A model generated the notes under the pieces. It was not told the DNA's origin. It did no database searches and worked only from the letters and a program-made list of their open reading frames with translations. The position numbers and the translations under genes were made by a program. A stretch of 64,000 bases of DNA. Origin: Zeugodacus cucurbitae. Lineage: Eukaryota > Arthropoda > Insecta > Diptera > Tephritidae. The stretch is from the NCBI RefSeq assembly GCF_028554725.1, contig NC_071667.1, forward strand, positions 37,653,501-37,717,500, read 5' to 3'. Shown here piece by piece: positions 53,012 through 63,399 of this stretch (position 1 is its first letter; each line of letters starts with the position of its first letter).

Positions 53012-55250
53012 CTTAGCATTATTGTGATGTGGTATAGGATTACCATTTATATAAATGGGATGGTATGAGGTTTTGTTTTTTTAAGTAAAGTGTAGGTGTA
53101 TTGATTCGGAATTGTTTAAATTAATGCGCCACTTGGAAGCCCATTTAGTAATTGCATTGACTGCTGTTTGCACTCGAAGGGTAGATACTAAGGTTGACTC
53201 TCCTTCTGCTAACAGGGCTGATGTTGACTCTCGCAAATGTCGCTGTCACATAACTTGAGTCAGTGGGGATATCACTTGTAAAAAGCGACCTCTTGTTTTA
53301 TGCTGAAGTATATATCTTTTAGGTACGAAGCAATTATTTTAAATTTCAACAGTAGACCCGAATGCCAAACTCTATCAAAAGCCTGAGACACGTCTAAGAA
53401 GGCCGCTGAACGAACGTTCTTTTTATCCATAGCATTTTCAACGAAATTAACGATTCGGTGTACCTGGTCAATTGTGGAATGATGATCACGAAGCCGAACT
53501 GATGTACTGGTGTTTTCGATCTATTATTGATTAACATTCTCTATTATTGAGAACATTCTCGAAGACTTTCGATAGAGCTGGCAGCAGCGATATAGGCCTA
53601 TAAGATGTGACATCATGTAGTGGTTTACCCGGCTTAGGTATCATAATAACTTCAGATACTTTCCAAAGCGATGTAACGTATCTTAAGTATAATGCACTGT
53701 TTACATTTTTTTATACAATTTGGTAGAATGCGTAATATTTCTCCGGTTATTAAATCAAACCCAGGAGCTTCTTTGAGCCTTGCGTTCCTGATAAGACTTT
53801 TAATTTCTTTGCTAGTAACTGGAGAAATGCTGTCGAGTGGATCTAACCAACTGTTTTCACAGTTTAGCTCATTTCCATCGTGAGATGTTTCTCAAATGAT
53901 TTGCAAATACTGAAGCCTTTTGTGCATCCGTTTTAGCCCATTCTGTTTCGTTTAATTTTATTGGTGCGACATGTTTTATTTACTTATTAATATTCTTTGT
54001 AGCTTTCCTGAGGGAATACTCGGTGGATTTATCAACAGTGAGTTTGGACAAAAACGTTTTGAAGGAATAGTTTTTAAACTGTCTGATTTTTGTTCTTAGT
54101 TCCGCTGCCCATCTATTAAGCTCAGTTTTGAGAGCACCCGACATAGTTTGCCATCTTCGTCGAAGTTTCCGTTTTTTATGGATCCACTTAGATTCACGCG
54201 AATATTCGATGTACTGTTCCATGCAGCATTTTGAATTACTTTTGTGACAGATTCAACTTCACAATCTAAGTCAACACCTGTCGATATGCTCTTTAGCTTA
54301 AAATCGACTATATGCAGCATAGTCTTAGATTAATACCAATCATGTTTATTAGATAAAGAACACGTTCCGGACGAAATTACTGGTTTTTCACATAGAGTTA
54401 GTAACACTGGTGAATGATCAGAGCTTAAATCTGAGCAATCATTGGTTGCGTAATTTGGTTTTCGATACTTTGTTGATGACAAAAGAGTCAAGAAGACCTG
54501 ATAATTTCCTTCTGTCTGCAGGCCAATAAGTGAGTCTCCCTGTCGAAATAACATTGCATCCAATAACTTGTATAGCTTTCAGAAGTTCTCAAACTTTGGT
54601 TGTAGTTAAACGAGATCTCCAATGAGTGTGTTTTGCATTAAAGTCACCACCCATGATGTACCTTCCGTCATAATTTTTTAATATACTCGTATAAGTATCA
54701 GTTTTGATATTATCAATGGGCGGGTTATATAGAGCAATTAAGTATAATGACTGATTGAGCATTTTTACTGACATTGAGGTAACTTGAATTTCTTCAGTCT
54801 TAATCTGAGCTTCTTCGAAATGTTTAATAATACTTTTGATTAAAACCGCGCTTTCTCCTCGTGCTGAGTTTGCTGGGTGCGGAGTGTGGTATATGTCATA
54901 ATTTGTGAATGGTAAAAACGAATGGTTCGTAAAATGGGGTTTGGACTACAAACATATAGTACATCAGTATTTCTGTCGTTTAAAATAACTTCCAATTAAT
55001 TTTTACTTTTGCAAAGACCATTGGCGTTTCGTAGCATCATTTTCAAAGAGTTACTGTTCATCAATTAATTGTATATGGTATTCAAGAGCGCTGTGAATTA
55101 TGCTGCTGGTTTATGGACTTAAATAATTTTTCTTGTTCGTTTAGTTTATCCAAAATTTGGGATAACGGACTACTTTTTTGAACTGTATTTGTCTGACCTC
55201 GCTTAGCCATTTGCGCAAATGTAGATGTTGCGTCAAGCGACATACATTTA

Positions 55251-55814
55251 CATCCTTTTAAACCTAAAACTAAATAAATAATAAATAAGAAAATGAATGG
55301 TAAACTAAATATTAAAAAATTGAATTATTAAACATTGAATTAAAAAACGTTATTATATATAAAATACTTACCCTAACAATTAATTTATAATACCAATCTT
55401 TTACTTACCTTAATACTTACCTTAACATAATCTAGTACAATGTTTAACGAAAGATAATCATACTTACCCCTTTTGTAATATATACTTACAATTACCACTA
55501 GTTTAAGCCGTTACTTTAAGATTTAGGCTAAGCGATTCCATGAAACGGAATAAAGAACTCTTCTTGTATTTAACGGGAGAACGATACGGACGTGTTTTTT
55601 TTAATCGGCAATTTTTTATAAATTTTATCGACACAAGCAATTTGGTGTTTTTTTTATTAATCGCGCACCCCCGTAATTTTTCATTTCTCAAAAACACTTG
55701 AGAATTTTAATGGCGCCCGAGCAGGGACTAAGTGCGTGATCAAACAATTAAAATAAATTTTAAAACTTTTCGCGAATTAATATTAATTAAATATTCGTAA
55801 CCAATTGCCTGTAT
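55251..55814 (+). other. LTR end and primer-binding-site-like sequence
   Basis: At 55712 TGGCGCCCGAGCAGGGACT differs by one base from the classic lysine-tRNA primer-binding site, and it follows an AT-rich stretch that would be the end of a 5' LTR (upstream boundary not identified, roughly 55260-55710). This suggests the start of an LTR retrotransposon interior on the plus strand. Its leader continues to 55814 and resumes after hAT C at 58242. The BEL/Pao gag-pol at 59641-61515 is the likely partner, by orientation only. Confidence 0.5.
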
Positions 55815-55826
55815 TAGTGATGAGCG

Positions 55827-55960
55827 AACCAAAATCAAACTTATTTTATGGTGTAGAAGCGTGGACGATGTCAACATCCGATGATACGGCACTAGGAGTT
55901 TTCGAGAGAAAGGTTTTGCGAAGATTTATGGTCCCTTAAACATTGGCAACGGCGTATTCA
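55827..55960 (+). mobile_element. RTE-like LINE fragment, copy 6
   Basis: It starts CGAACCAAAATCAAAC, equivalent to 15385 in copy 1, and continues LFYGVEAWTMSTSDDTALGV, FERKVLRRFMVP-frame, to GGCAACGGCGTA. It is truncated at both ends, and its start coincides with the last bases of the hAT C terminal repeat. Confidence 0.8.
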
Positions 55961-56489
55961 TGAACAATTTAATTGTTTTAATTGGCTAAATTATTTTTTG
56001 GGTTAATTATTTATTTCACTTTAATTAGCACAGTAATAATAATTTGGGACAATAAAGGCAAATAAATTAAATGAATAATAAACGTTATATGAATTGCCAG
56101 GGGAGAGACAAAATCAGTTTGCGAATCCAGTACACCGCACGATCGGACCGCAATAACTAAAAAACTACAGTGATTAAACGAATTTCGCGATTAGTATTAT
56201 TAACTTCAAGCTGAAATGAGTCCTTAAGCACCATTTTTAATGCGACTGCCTTTGAAGTTATGTTGTACAAACGGAACAAAATTTGGCAGGGTAGATACAT
56301 AAAGAAATCGGGACGAAAGTTTATTTTGAAAATTATATGAAATAAACTAAATAATTTTGTTTTTTATTTAACAATACTTAGTTTTTATTATTTTACTTCC
56401 GACTGAACATAGTTTAGGTTTAGCTTCTCATACAAAAAATATATGTATGGTCCGAAAGTTAAATAAAAAGTAGCAAAGGGACAAGCCAA
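55961..56489. other. Unassigned interior of hAT C
   Basis: AT-rich sequence; 56090-56220 includes ACGATCGGACCGCAATAACT and TTTCGCGATTAGTATTATTA, which recalls the LTR-element leader at 55760-55800. Nothing coding is supported. Confidence 0.3.
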
Positions 56490-56725
56490 GGGAGAGACTT
56501 TTATGGGCGTGGCAGTGGTCCGATTCCGCCCACTCTATTCGAAAGCAACCTTTCTAAAGCCAAGAAACACGTTACAGCTTACACAGACGGACGGACAGAG
56601 AGACAACCGGCTTTGAACTCCACACTCCACCCTGATCACTTTGGTATATATAAATCCACATCTAACTCCTTTAGTTTTGTGTGTTACATACAACCGTTAT
56701 GTGAACAAAACTATTATTTTGATAC
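56490..56725 (+). repeat. Family F fragment in hAT C
   Basis: It contains GGGCGTGGCAGTGGTCCGAT, GACGGACGGACAGAG, CACCCTGATCACTTTGGTAT and ACAACCGTTATGTGAACAAA in family order, and stops before the terminus. Confidence 0.6.
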
Positions 56726-56811
56726 CGAATTTGCAAATAGCATGTATAGGTTTGATGTGTGATGAAATTCACTCAATTTTGTTCTGGTTCGAACTTAATT
56801 TCGGTAAACGG

Positions 56812-56990
56812 GAAAGGCACTTAAATGAATCCCTCAAGTGCCTTGTGGTACTTACCAAGCTTTTTCTCAAATACTTCGAGATAATATTCTTTCTTTGAGA
56901 ATGAAAGTCCCATTCATTTCTTATTAATAACAAAAATACTTATTAGGACAAAAAATATATATATTGAATTATTCTATAAAGTAGGTTTTG
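56812..56990 (+). mobile_element. pogo-like MITE fragment, copy 4
   Basis: GGCACTTAAATGAATCCCTC, AAGTGCCTTGTGGTACTTA, CTTCGAGATAATATTC, and TTCTTATTAATAACAAAAAT follow the order of 8900-9030. Confidence 0.55.
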
Positions 56991-57445
56991 ACATACATTT
57001 CATTATTTGTTGCAAAATAGTTAAAATTTAACTCCAATTTCAGAAGACGTGAAATTTCTGAGAGTGCTCAAATATTCCATGCTCCGAATCTGGTCCTATT
57101 TTTCATGCATAAGGTCGTTATTTGGATGAGTGTTTTTTTAACCGAGCCTTCTTCATTGTGGCTTTGTTGAGAAGTTTGGGATTCTGGTGTCGAGATATCC
57201 ACTGAAGCCTCCCAGGTCTGATGAAAGGATTTGGTTTGGTATTACAACCCCATTTACTCTGTATAGATGATAACGCCTCGTTAGCCTCTCTAACCAAGCA
57301 GGGAGTGTCGCGCGTAATTGAGGTTGATTGATAATCGGATGGCAGAGGCTATTCACTTTTCCATCCCAGATCCCCCCCTTGTCTTTTGCTCCACCGCAAA
57401 GCCATAGAATACTACTTAATATAATACATACACATATGTACATAT
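56991..57445. other. Unassigned, with minus-strand ORF
   Basis: The ORF at 57153-57443 (96 codons) contains GIWDGKVNSLCHPIINQPQL and RATLPAWLERLTRRYHLYRV, followed by NGVVIPNQILSSDLGGFSGY. The composition is protein-like and the GC content is higher than around it, but I do not recognise a family. It may be a fragment of another element's gene. Confidence 0.3.
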
Positions 57446-58241
57446 TTGTGATGACCGATATTGCTATTTTTGAATCACTGTGATTTCAGTGATTGCTATT
57501 TTTAAATCACTGTGATTTTATATTGCTATTGCGATCACAACAAAAAATAACGAAATTATGAGAATTTATACTCCACATTTTTTTTTTTTTTTAATTTTTT
57601 ACATTTACATTTTTATTAATTTTAACAATATCCAAAAATTACCTGCTTTTGTAATCACAATTAATTAATTAATTAATTTTAGGTACATTTAACTGCTTTT
57701 GTAATCACCGTACCCAAAATTATCAAAATCATAACTAAAATTTCTACTGTGATCACCGAACAGTGATTGCTACTTTCGAACTGATATTGTTACTAAACAG
57801 TGATTGCTACTTTCGAACTGATATTGTTACTGAACAGTGATTGCTACTTTCGAACTGATATTGTTACTGAACTGAGATTACTACTGAACAGTGATTGTTA
57901 CTTTTCGAACTGCTTTTGCTACAGTGATCGAATTAGAATCACTGAACCGCTATTACTACAGTGATCGAATTAGAATCACTGAACTGCTATTGCTACAGTG
58001 ATCGAATTAGAATCACTGAACTGCTACTGTTACAGTGATCGAATTAGAATTACTGAACTCGTGTACTGTGATCGAACAAAAACACTGAACTTCTCTATAG
58101 CTACTGTGATCGAACTCAAATTACTGAACTGCAATTGCGATTGAAAATCACTGATATTTACAATAATTGATCACAGTTGCTATATGTGATTTTTCAATCA
58201 CAGTGAAAAAATCACCGGTAGTGAAATATCGCTCATCACTA
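57446..58241. repeat. 37-bp tandem arrays (two variants)
   Basis: Variant 1 (CAGTGATTGCTACTTTCGAA...) begins at 57761, 57798 and 57835. Variant 2 (CAGTGATCGAATTAGAATCA...) begins at 57922, 57959, 57996 and 58033. All spacings are exactly 37 bp. Both variants start CAGTGAT and contain ACTGA, which also recur irregularly from 57446 to 58200. They lie just inside the right end of hAT C, as subterminal repeats. Confidence 0.9.
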
Positions 58242-59640
58242 GCCTGTATACATATTTTCGGTTTTCGATTTTCGACTCAGTGAGTGAGAGGGAACAATAA
58301 CTTAACTATAATATATTATACAATTTTACATTATATACAAAAGGTGCTAAAAATAAATAAATAAATACATATACATATGTGTGTGTAAAAAATTTAAGTG
58401 ACCGTGTACAAAGTGCAGTGATCCCTAAATAGGAAGACATAACAAATTACAAAAAATACATACAGTGGTGGCCATATCGTATGCAACTAAAACACGATTT
58501 TAGAAAAAGTATGTATATCTTACCATTAAACTTGGGAGACTGTTGATTGGTAACGAAATTATTTTAATTTGGTATTTTTACTATTATTTAGCGCTCATAA
58601 ACCAAAAGACTTGCATTCTTAAAAAAAAATACGAATACCATTTTGATTTCACCTCTTAAATTACGTGGACAAAACATATGCAACTTTTTGGAAGCAATAG
58701 TAAAAAATAAGTTTTACTAATATTTTTTTACAAATCCATTGTTTTTTTATCACTTCACGACATCTTCTTGGCATTTAGGCAATTAAGTTATCAAAGATTT
58801 TCAGGCTCTTTGAAGTCTACCTAAAAGTTATCGGTATTTTTAATGTTAGTCCTATCTATGCGCCTTTTAATCAGCTTTTACAAGTTCTCAAAAGGTTTCA
58901 GATCTAGGGCTATTCCAAAACATTGATAATATTTGCTTAAACACAAGATTTGGCATATTTAATACACTTTGTAAAATGCATTTGTAATATAATATAATGC
59001 ATTAATTCAATAATTTCTATATAATAGTCTAACTCCGTTAGCAGAAAAGTAGCATTAGCTGCAGCTATATGTATATATATTCTTAATCTGGAGAACCTCC
59101 TTTTTCCAATGATACCGATATATACTAAAGTTTCCCCAAAATAAACATAGAAATAAAATTAAAACAAAAAAGTGCACACTTTCAGTTTTTGGCTCTCCCT
59201 TTTTTCACATTCAATTATATTGATATACATATATTTACATACATATCTACATGCATATATGCCCATAACAATACGTTTAAATATAATTAACATACGCACT
59301 CTGTGCGAACACTGTGAAAACAAGGGATTTTGGGATTTTGCGGTGCCCTTTAATTTTATAAATAAAAGTGACAAATTTTCGAATTTTTTCGTTTTTTCGC
59401 AATTTTTTCGTGCAACTTATCCGCCGTTTTTTCGCAATTTTTATCGATTTTCGAACAAACTTTTTCGTATCACATTTCTCTGGTTGTGCTATTTTGTAAT
59501 TTGCTCATTGGTGTATTTTTAATTTGGCTTTTTCGCAAATTGGGAATCGATATTTTTCGTTTTCGCCATTGATTCCCATTATTAAATTCTTCTGTGCCAA
59601 GTATGTTTTTCGTGAATTTTAAATTCAAACTAAAACCCAA
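58242..59640 (+). other. LTR-element leader with Tc1-like end
   Basis: After the hAT duplication the sequence may continue the leader of the LTR element interrupted at 55814. At 58464 TA is followed by CAGTGGTGGCCATATCGTATG, a Tc1/pogo-type terminal repeat; GCATATGCAACTTTTTGG-like sequence near 58680 may be part of the same insertion, but no opposite end was found. 59330-59560 is rich in TTTTTTCG runs. No gene is supported (the 59172-59522 ORF looks accidental). Confidence 0.4.
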
Positions 59641-59848
59641 TGAGCAAGCCAAAGCCAACTATCGCAAGCCTGTCTCCAAGTAAGGAGTTGCGAAAAGTAG
59701 TATTTTGCGCATAAAAACGGGCCTTCTCGAAAAAACCATAGCGTTGGCAAGTCTCAAAAAAGTTTATGATAATAAATGTTTGATATTTTTCAATACAATA
59801 TCTAAACTTTTTTAACTGCCAACCATCCCAAAGCCATCCGCGCCTTCA

Positions 59849-60600
59849 TTGCGATCAATGATTGATGAAGTATCTGGGTGCAAATCCAAAGACCACTACT
59901 TGACTGCCTGTCCCACTTTCAAGACGCTTCCGGTGCAGCAGAGGTTCGAGTTTGTGAAATCGGTGCCCTTATGCATAAATTGCTTGCGTAAGGGGCATAC
60001 TGTATCCAAGTGCAGAGCGGATCGATGTCGTGTATGCAATCGATCGCATCACACATTGTTGCACCAGTATCCGGTTTCCTTCCCCGCTGCACCTCATCCG
60101 CAACCATCAACCACTCATGTCATGCATACAGCGAGTATGCCAGATCGGGTCATGTTGGCAACAGCAAGTGAGGACCAGTTGTGGAGAGTACCTGCTTGCG
60201 AAAGCGTTGCTGGACTCAGGATCCCAGGTCAACTTTATGACGGAGGACTTGGCGCAGAAGTTGCGGATTCGACGCCAACACAAAACATTGAGCGTAATTG
60301 GAATCGGCATTTCCAATACGAAAGTAGGGGCTAAATTAAGTCGCGGGTAAATAACTATGACTTTCGGCGGAATTCTGGACAATGCGTAGCATTTCGGCTA
60401 ATCATCCAGACCATAAAATCAATGTTAATGGCTGGAAAATACCGCACAATATTGAATTGGCGGATCCAGAATTCCATAAATGTAAAAAAGTTGACATCCT
60501 ATTGGGTGCAGAAATATTTTTCGAGCTTTTAGCTGTTGGGCAAATTAAATATGGTCCTAATCAACCAACATTTCAAAAGACCCTAGGTGGATAGTATCTG
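59849..60600 (+). pseudogene. BEL/Pao gag zinc knuckles and protease
   Basis: Frame 59849-60334: CKSKDHYLTACPTFKTLPVQ, then CINCLRKGHTVSKCRADRCR and CRVCNRSHHTLLH, two zinc knuckles as in BEL gag. After a frameshift, 60200-60350 reads AKALLDSGSQVNFMTEDLAQ (the aspartic protease DSGS motif) and VIGIGISNTKVGAK. After a further shift, 60382-60594 reads HKINVNGWKIPHNIELADPE, VDILLGAEIFFELLAVGQIK, the protease C-terminal half with its conserved LLGAE motif. The several frame changes make it inactive. Confidence 0.82.
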
Positions 60601-61515
60601 GCAAATACGCCAGCAATTTAAGTTCTCCTCCCAAAATACGTAGCACATTATGCCAAGCTGAAGAAGACTTAACGTCAATAGATTCAGTAGTCCAAAAATG
60701 TTGGGCTTTAGAAGAATTACCTTCAGAATCAAATGGCAATAGATTCACACCAGAGCAACAAGAGTGTGAAAATTTTTTCGTTAATACAACTCAAGTATTA
60801 CCTTCAGGACGGCTTCAAGTCAGAATGCCCTTTAAAGCTGACCGTAAGTTACTCGGTCACTCATATGAAACCGCAGTTCGGCGGTTTCAGGCCCTGGACT
60901 GAAGGACATTAAAAGATCCAGAACTTCGTAAAATGTATCTGGACTTTATGAATGAATATAGAGCACTGGGTCATATGAGCCCAACGAACAATAAGATCCC
61001 GAGTGAGCCACACTACTTCGTTCCGCATCAATGCGTTTTAAGGCACTACAATCAAATTACGTGTTGTCTTTGACGCTTCGAGCCGATCTTCATCTCAAGT
61101 AGCATTGAATGAACTTTTGATGGTAGGTCCAACCATCCAAGAGGAGTTATACTCAACTCTTCTACGTTTTCGCTTACATAAGTATGCACTAACAGCGGAC
61201 ATTATTAAAATGTACCGACAAATTATTATGCATGAAGAAGACAGAAATTGTCAACTCATAGTGTGGAGAGAGCATCCTTCAGAGCAAATACAAATTTTTC
61301 GACTTTTTCGGTGTTTGCAAATGCTCAGTGATGCCAATACAATTAAATATCCACTCGGTTTATTGGCCATTAAAAGAAACTTTTATGTTGATGACTCATT
61401 AACAGGATCAGGAAATTTTGAGTCTCTAGATCTTTCAAGAAGTGAGGTAATTAAAATATTACACTCGACCGGATTCACCTTAACGAAATGCTTGAGAATT
61501 TTCAGTAGGCTTTGA
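60600..61515 (+). pseudogene. BEL/Pao reverse transcriptase remnant
   Basis: Fragments in order: CENFFVNTTQVLPSGRLQVR and MPFKADRKLLGHSYETAVRR (60760-60890), YLDFMNEYRALGHMSPTNNK, EPHYFVPHQCVL, then 61105-61515: LTADIIKMYRQIIMHEEDRN, QLIVWREHPSEQIQIFRL, and directly afterwards LLAIKRNFYVDDSLTGSGNF (YVDD active site at about 61385). The palm between the first catalytic Asp (in TADIIKMY) and YVDD is shortened by a deletion near 61320. Confidence 0.82.
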
Positions 61516-61529
61516 AGTTTATGGGAGGG

Positions 61530-62888
61530 GTCTTACTTAATTCCTTCCTTTGTCCGCAACGGTGTTTTTCGCCTGAGCATTGACATTCTCCTCAACTGTG
61601 TTACCATTCTTTTTGTCTCTAATTTTGTGTAGTTATTTAACAACGATACAACCACGGTAACTTGCAGGATGGGAATCGACGCAGTTGCAACATTTGGCAG
61701 GATCTTTTTCGGCTTTGGTGCATTCAGTTGTAAGATGTTTGCCTCCACATTTCACACATCTCGATGGCTTACCGCAGAAGTTTTTTGTATGTCGAAAAGC
61801 TTGACAGTTTTTGCATTGAGGGATTAATTTAGAGGCTTTGATAGGCTCAACCTTGGTAACGGTATTAAGAATGTTTTTGATCTGATAAACTTTCTAATTG
61901 TCCTCGGTATCATCGAATACTACTAAAAAAATATCTAGCGGTTCTCCAGCCTTCCACTTAAGTTTGTTAATTGCATTTAACACATTAACAGCCGGTTTCA
62001 CGAAACAAATTTAAGTGAAAAATAATCAAGTCCAGTTTCACCATTTGACTTAATTTTTAATTAAATGATCACGCTTTGCCATTTAAATATTATTTAAATA
62101 CTGTCATATGTAACCATGGTTATGCTATTCTATCAATTGAATTCCCATTTCTTTACCATTTTGACATTGAAATACAATTTATTTGTTTACATAAATCAGC
62201 TGTTTTTCTTACTGACATCCCTGCCTTTTAATTTTTAGGATGCCAAATGTCAATAATGGTTAAACGCAGGAAACTTAAGTGCAAAGTTAAATAAAAATTA
62301 AAATTAAATAGAACTTAATTTTCAATTAAAAAATTTCGTGTAACCGGCTGTAAAGCCTTGATCTTTACCTTTATTGGCACAACAGGCCAATTAGCTCTCG
62401 TAGCTAAACCAAGGTGTATTTTCGTTTGACAAGAATTTTGTTGTTGTGCGATAGTCAGTGGCTTCAGATGTATTTAGTTTATAGACACCTTTTCTCAAAA
62501 GCTTTATTAAAAATTTGTTTTTTGTTAGAGCGGTAATATTCGAATGTAATTTATTAAAGTCTTTAACATCGTTTATTATAATTGGAAACGAATTTTGGTA
62601 TCATTAATGACCGCCTTTTCTTTATTTTTATTTTTAAAATGGGTATTTTTTAAATGGATATTTGAAGAGCGCTTCTTTTTGAGTATCCACTCAGTTTCTT
62701 TAGCTAGTTGATCTTGCTTTTTCTGGCTTTCAGTTCTAAATAAAAATTAAAAATTCATTACATATCGCTTCTAAAGTTTTAGGCTTTTAATTTTCAACGG
62801 AATTAGTCTTTTGTAATTATCTAATTTTATTTACTCTAAACGAGCTTAGACTGTTTCTCGGCGTAACCTCATGTTGAGGTTCAGCCAT
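61530..62888 (-). pseudogene. Jockey-type ORF1, third family, split by MITE
   Basis: The minus-strand start MAEPQHEVTPRNSLSSFRVN lies at 62888. Downstream frames (to 62354) are decayed. After the MITE, it reads IPQCKNCQAFRHTKNFCGK, CVKCGGKHLTTECTKAEKDP and CCNCVDSHPASYRGC (about 61830-61640), three zinc knuckles as in Jockey ORF1. The copy has a 5' end but no ORF2, the reverse of normal LINE truncation, so a deletion or rearrangement removed the 3' part at 61516. Confidence 0.72.
61989..62350. mobile_element. Harbinger-type MITE
   Basis: Ends CAGCCGGTTTCACGAAA and TTTCGTGTAACCGGCTG match at 16 of 17 bases and are flanked by TAA (61986-61988 and 62351-62353). The 362-bp interior has no ORF. 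The terminal CCGGTTTCAC resembles the fragment at 823. It splits the reverse Jockey ORF1. Confidence 0.9.
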
Positions 62889-63399
62889 TTTTGGTTTTTA
62901 GCGATTTCCCTACTGGGTTTTAGAAACCTGTCGTTTGTCGGTAATACAGGTACAAATAAAACTTTTTATTCTGTATTTATTAAACCTGTATGGCAGCTTT
63001 GATCACAGCTGGTAATTGTAAAAAGAGAACAGCTGATTGTACATACCCCAGTCAAATAATTACATGTGCATTTCGGCATTTGTTTATATTTCTTATTCAC
63101 TGTTATTTTTTGGATTTCGGTAAATGTGGAATAAAAGGTTGATATGTTACCGTTACTATGCAACAAAAATTGTTTCATACTTTTCTCGTTCGTTGTACAG
63201 TTACATTAAGAATGTGCTTGTGAATTGGGTATTGCATAGAAAATATTTATATGTGCAAAATCAGTTTAGCGGAACTTTCTTACTGATAGTGTCGCAGCAA
63301 AAACTTTTTTTACTAAAATTTGTTTTCAAAATTATTGTAGGCGCATTAACTTAATGAATTATTAAAAAATTTGAATACCTTTATTTAACTTTAAGCCTA
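62889..63399. other. No firm feature
   Basis: 62890-62940 may be the Jockey 5' UTR. The remainder is AT-rich with short ORFs that I do not support. Confidence 0.35.

Larger units (their letters stand above)
50831..55250 (-). mobile_element. Jockey-type LINE, copy 3 (reverse), split by hAT A
   Basis: The minus-strand order from 55250 is ORF1 tail (AKRGQTNTVQKSSPLSQILD, to about 55090), ORF2 start near 55062 (MNSNSLKMMLRNANGLCKSK), endonuclease with SVKMLNQSLYLIALYNPPID and YIMGGDFNAKHTHWRSRL (54774-54589), ENP-like SSDHSPVLLTLCE (about 54440-54400, catalytic His kept), linker (54222-53980), RT from about 53700 to 53030, then, beyond the hAT element, the C-terminal portion to 50836. The 3' end is the same AATTGTACCTAGTATACAAT (on the plus strand) as copies 1 and 2. 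Many frameshifts and stops. It is the longest of the three copies and lies in or next to the Gip intron. Confidence 0.85.
55815..58241. mobile_element. hAT element C with 37-bp arrays
   Basis: 13-bp perfect terminal inverted repeats TAGTGATGAGCGA/TCGCTCATCACTA, with the perfect 8-bp duplication GCCTGTAT (55807-55814 and 58242-58249). The left repeat runs straight into an RTE fragment (55827-55960). A second, internal left-end-like sequence (TTGTGATGACCGATATTGC) lies at about 57446, so the present element looks like a hAT core enlarged by other DNA. It contains a family F piece (56490-56725), a pogo-like piece (56812-56990), an unknown ORF region and 37-bp arrays. No transposase is recognised. 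Confidence 0.85.
59641..61515 (+). mobile_element. BEL/Pao retrotransposon gag-pol remnant
   Basis: A short N-terminal ORF, MSKPKPTIASLSPSKELRK (59641), is followed by gag zinc knuckles, protease and RT remnants on the plus strand. The order and motifs are those of BEL/Pao elements. Internal deletions remove part of gag and most of the RT palm. The 3' portion (RNase H, integrase, LTR) is absent; at 61516 the sequence switches to a reverse Jockey ORF1. Confidence 0.8.

Noticed and set aside
57761..58070. Regular 37-bp repeats as a CRISPR array
   Set aside because: The units are contiguous, with no unique spacers, and lie inside an animal hAT element.
59172..59522. 116-codon ORF
   Set aside because: Phe/Ser/Tyr-rich translation of T-rich leader DNA, without any recognisable domain.
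61533..61748. 71-codon minus-strand ORF as a separate gene
   Set aside because: It is another frame of the Jockey ORF1 zinc-knuckle region.
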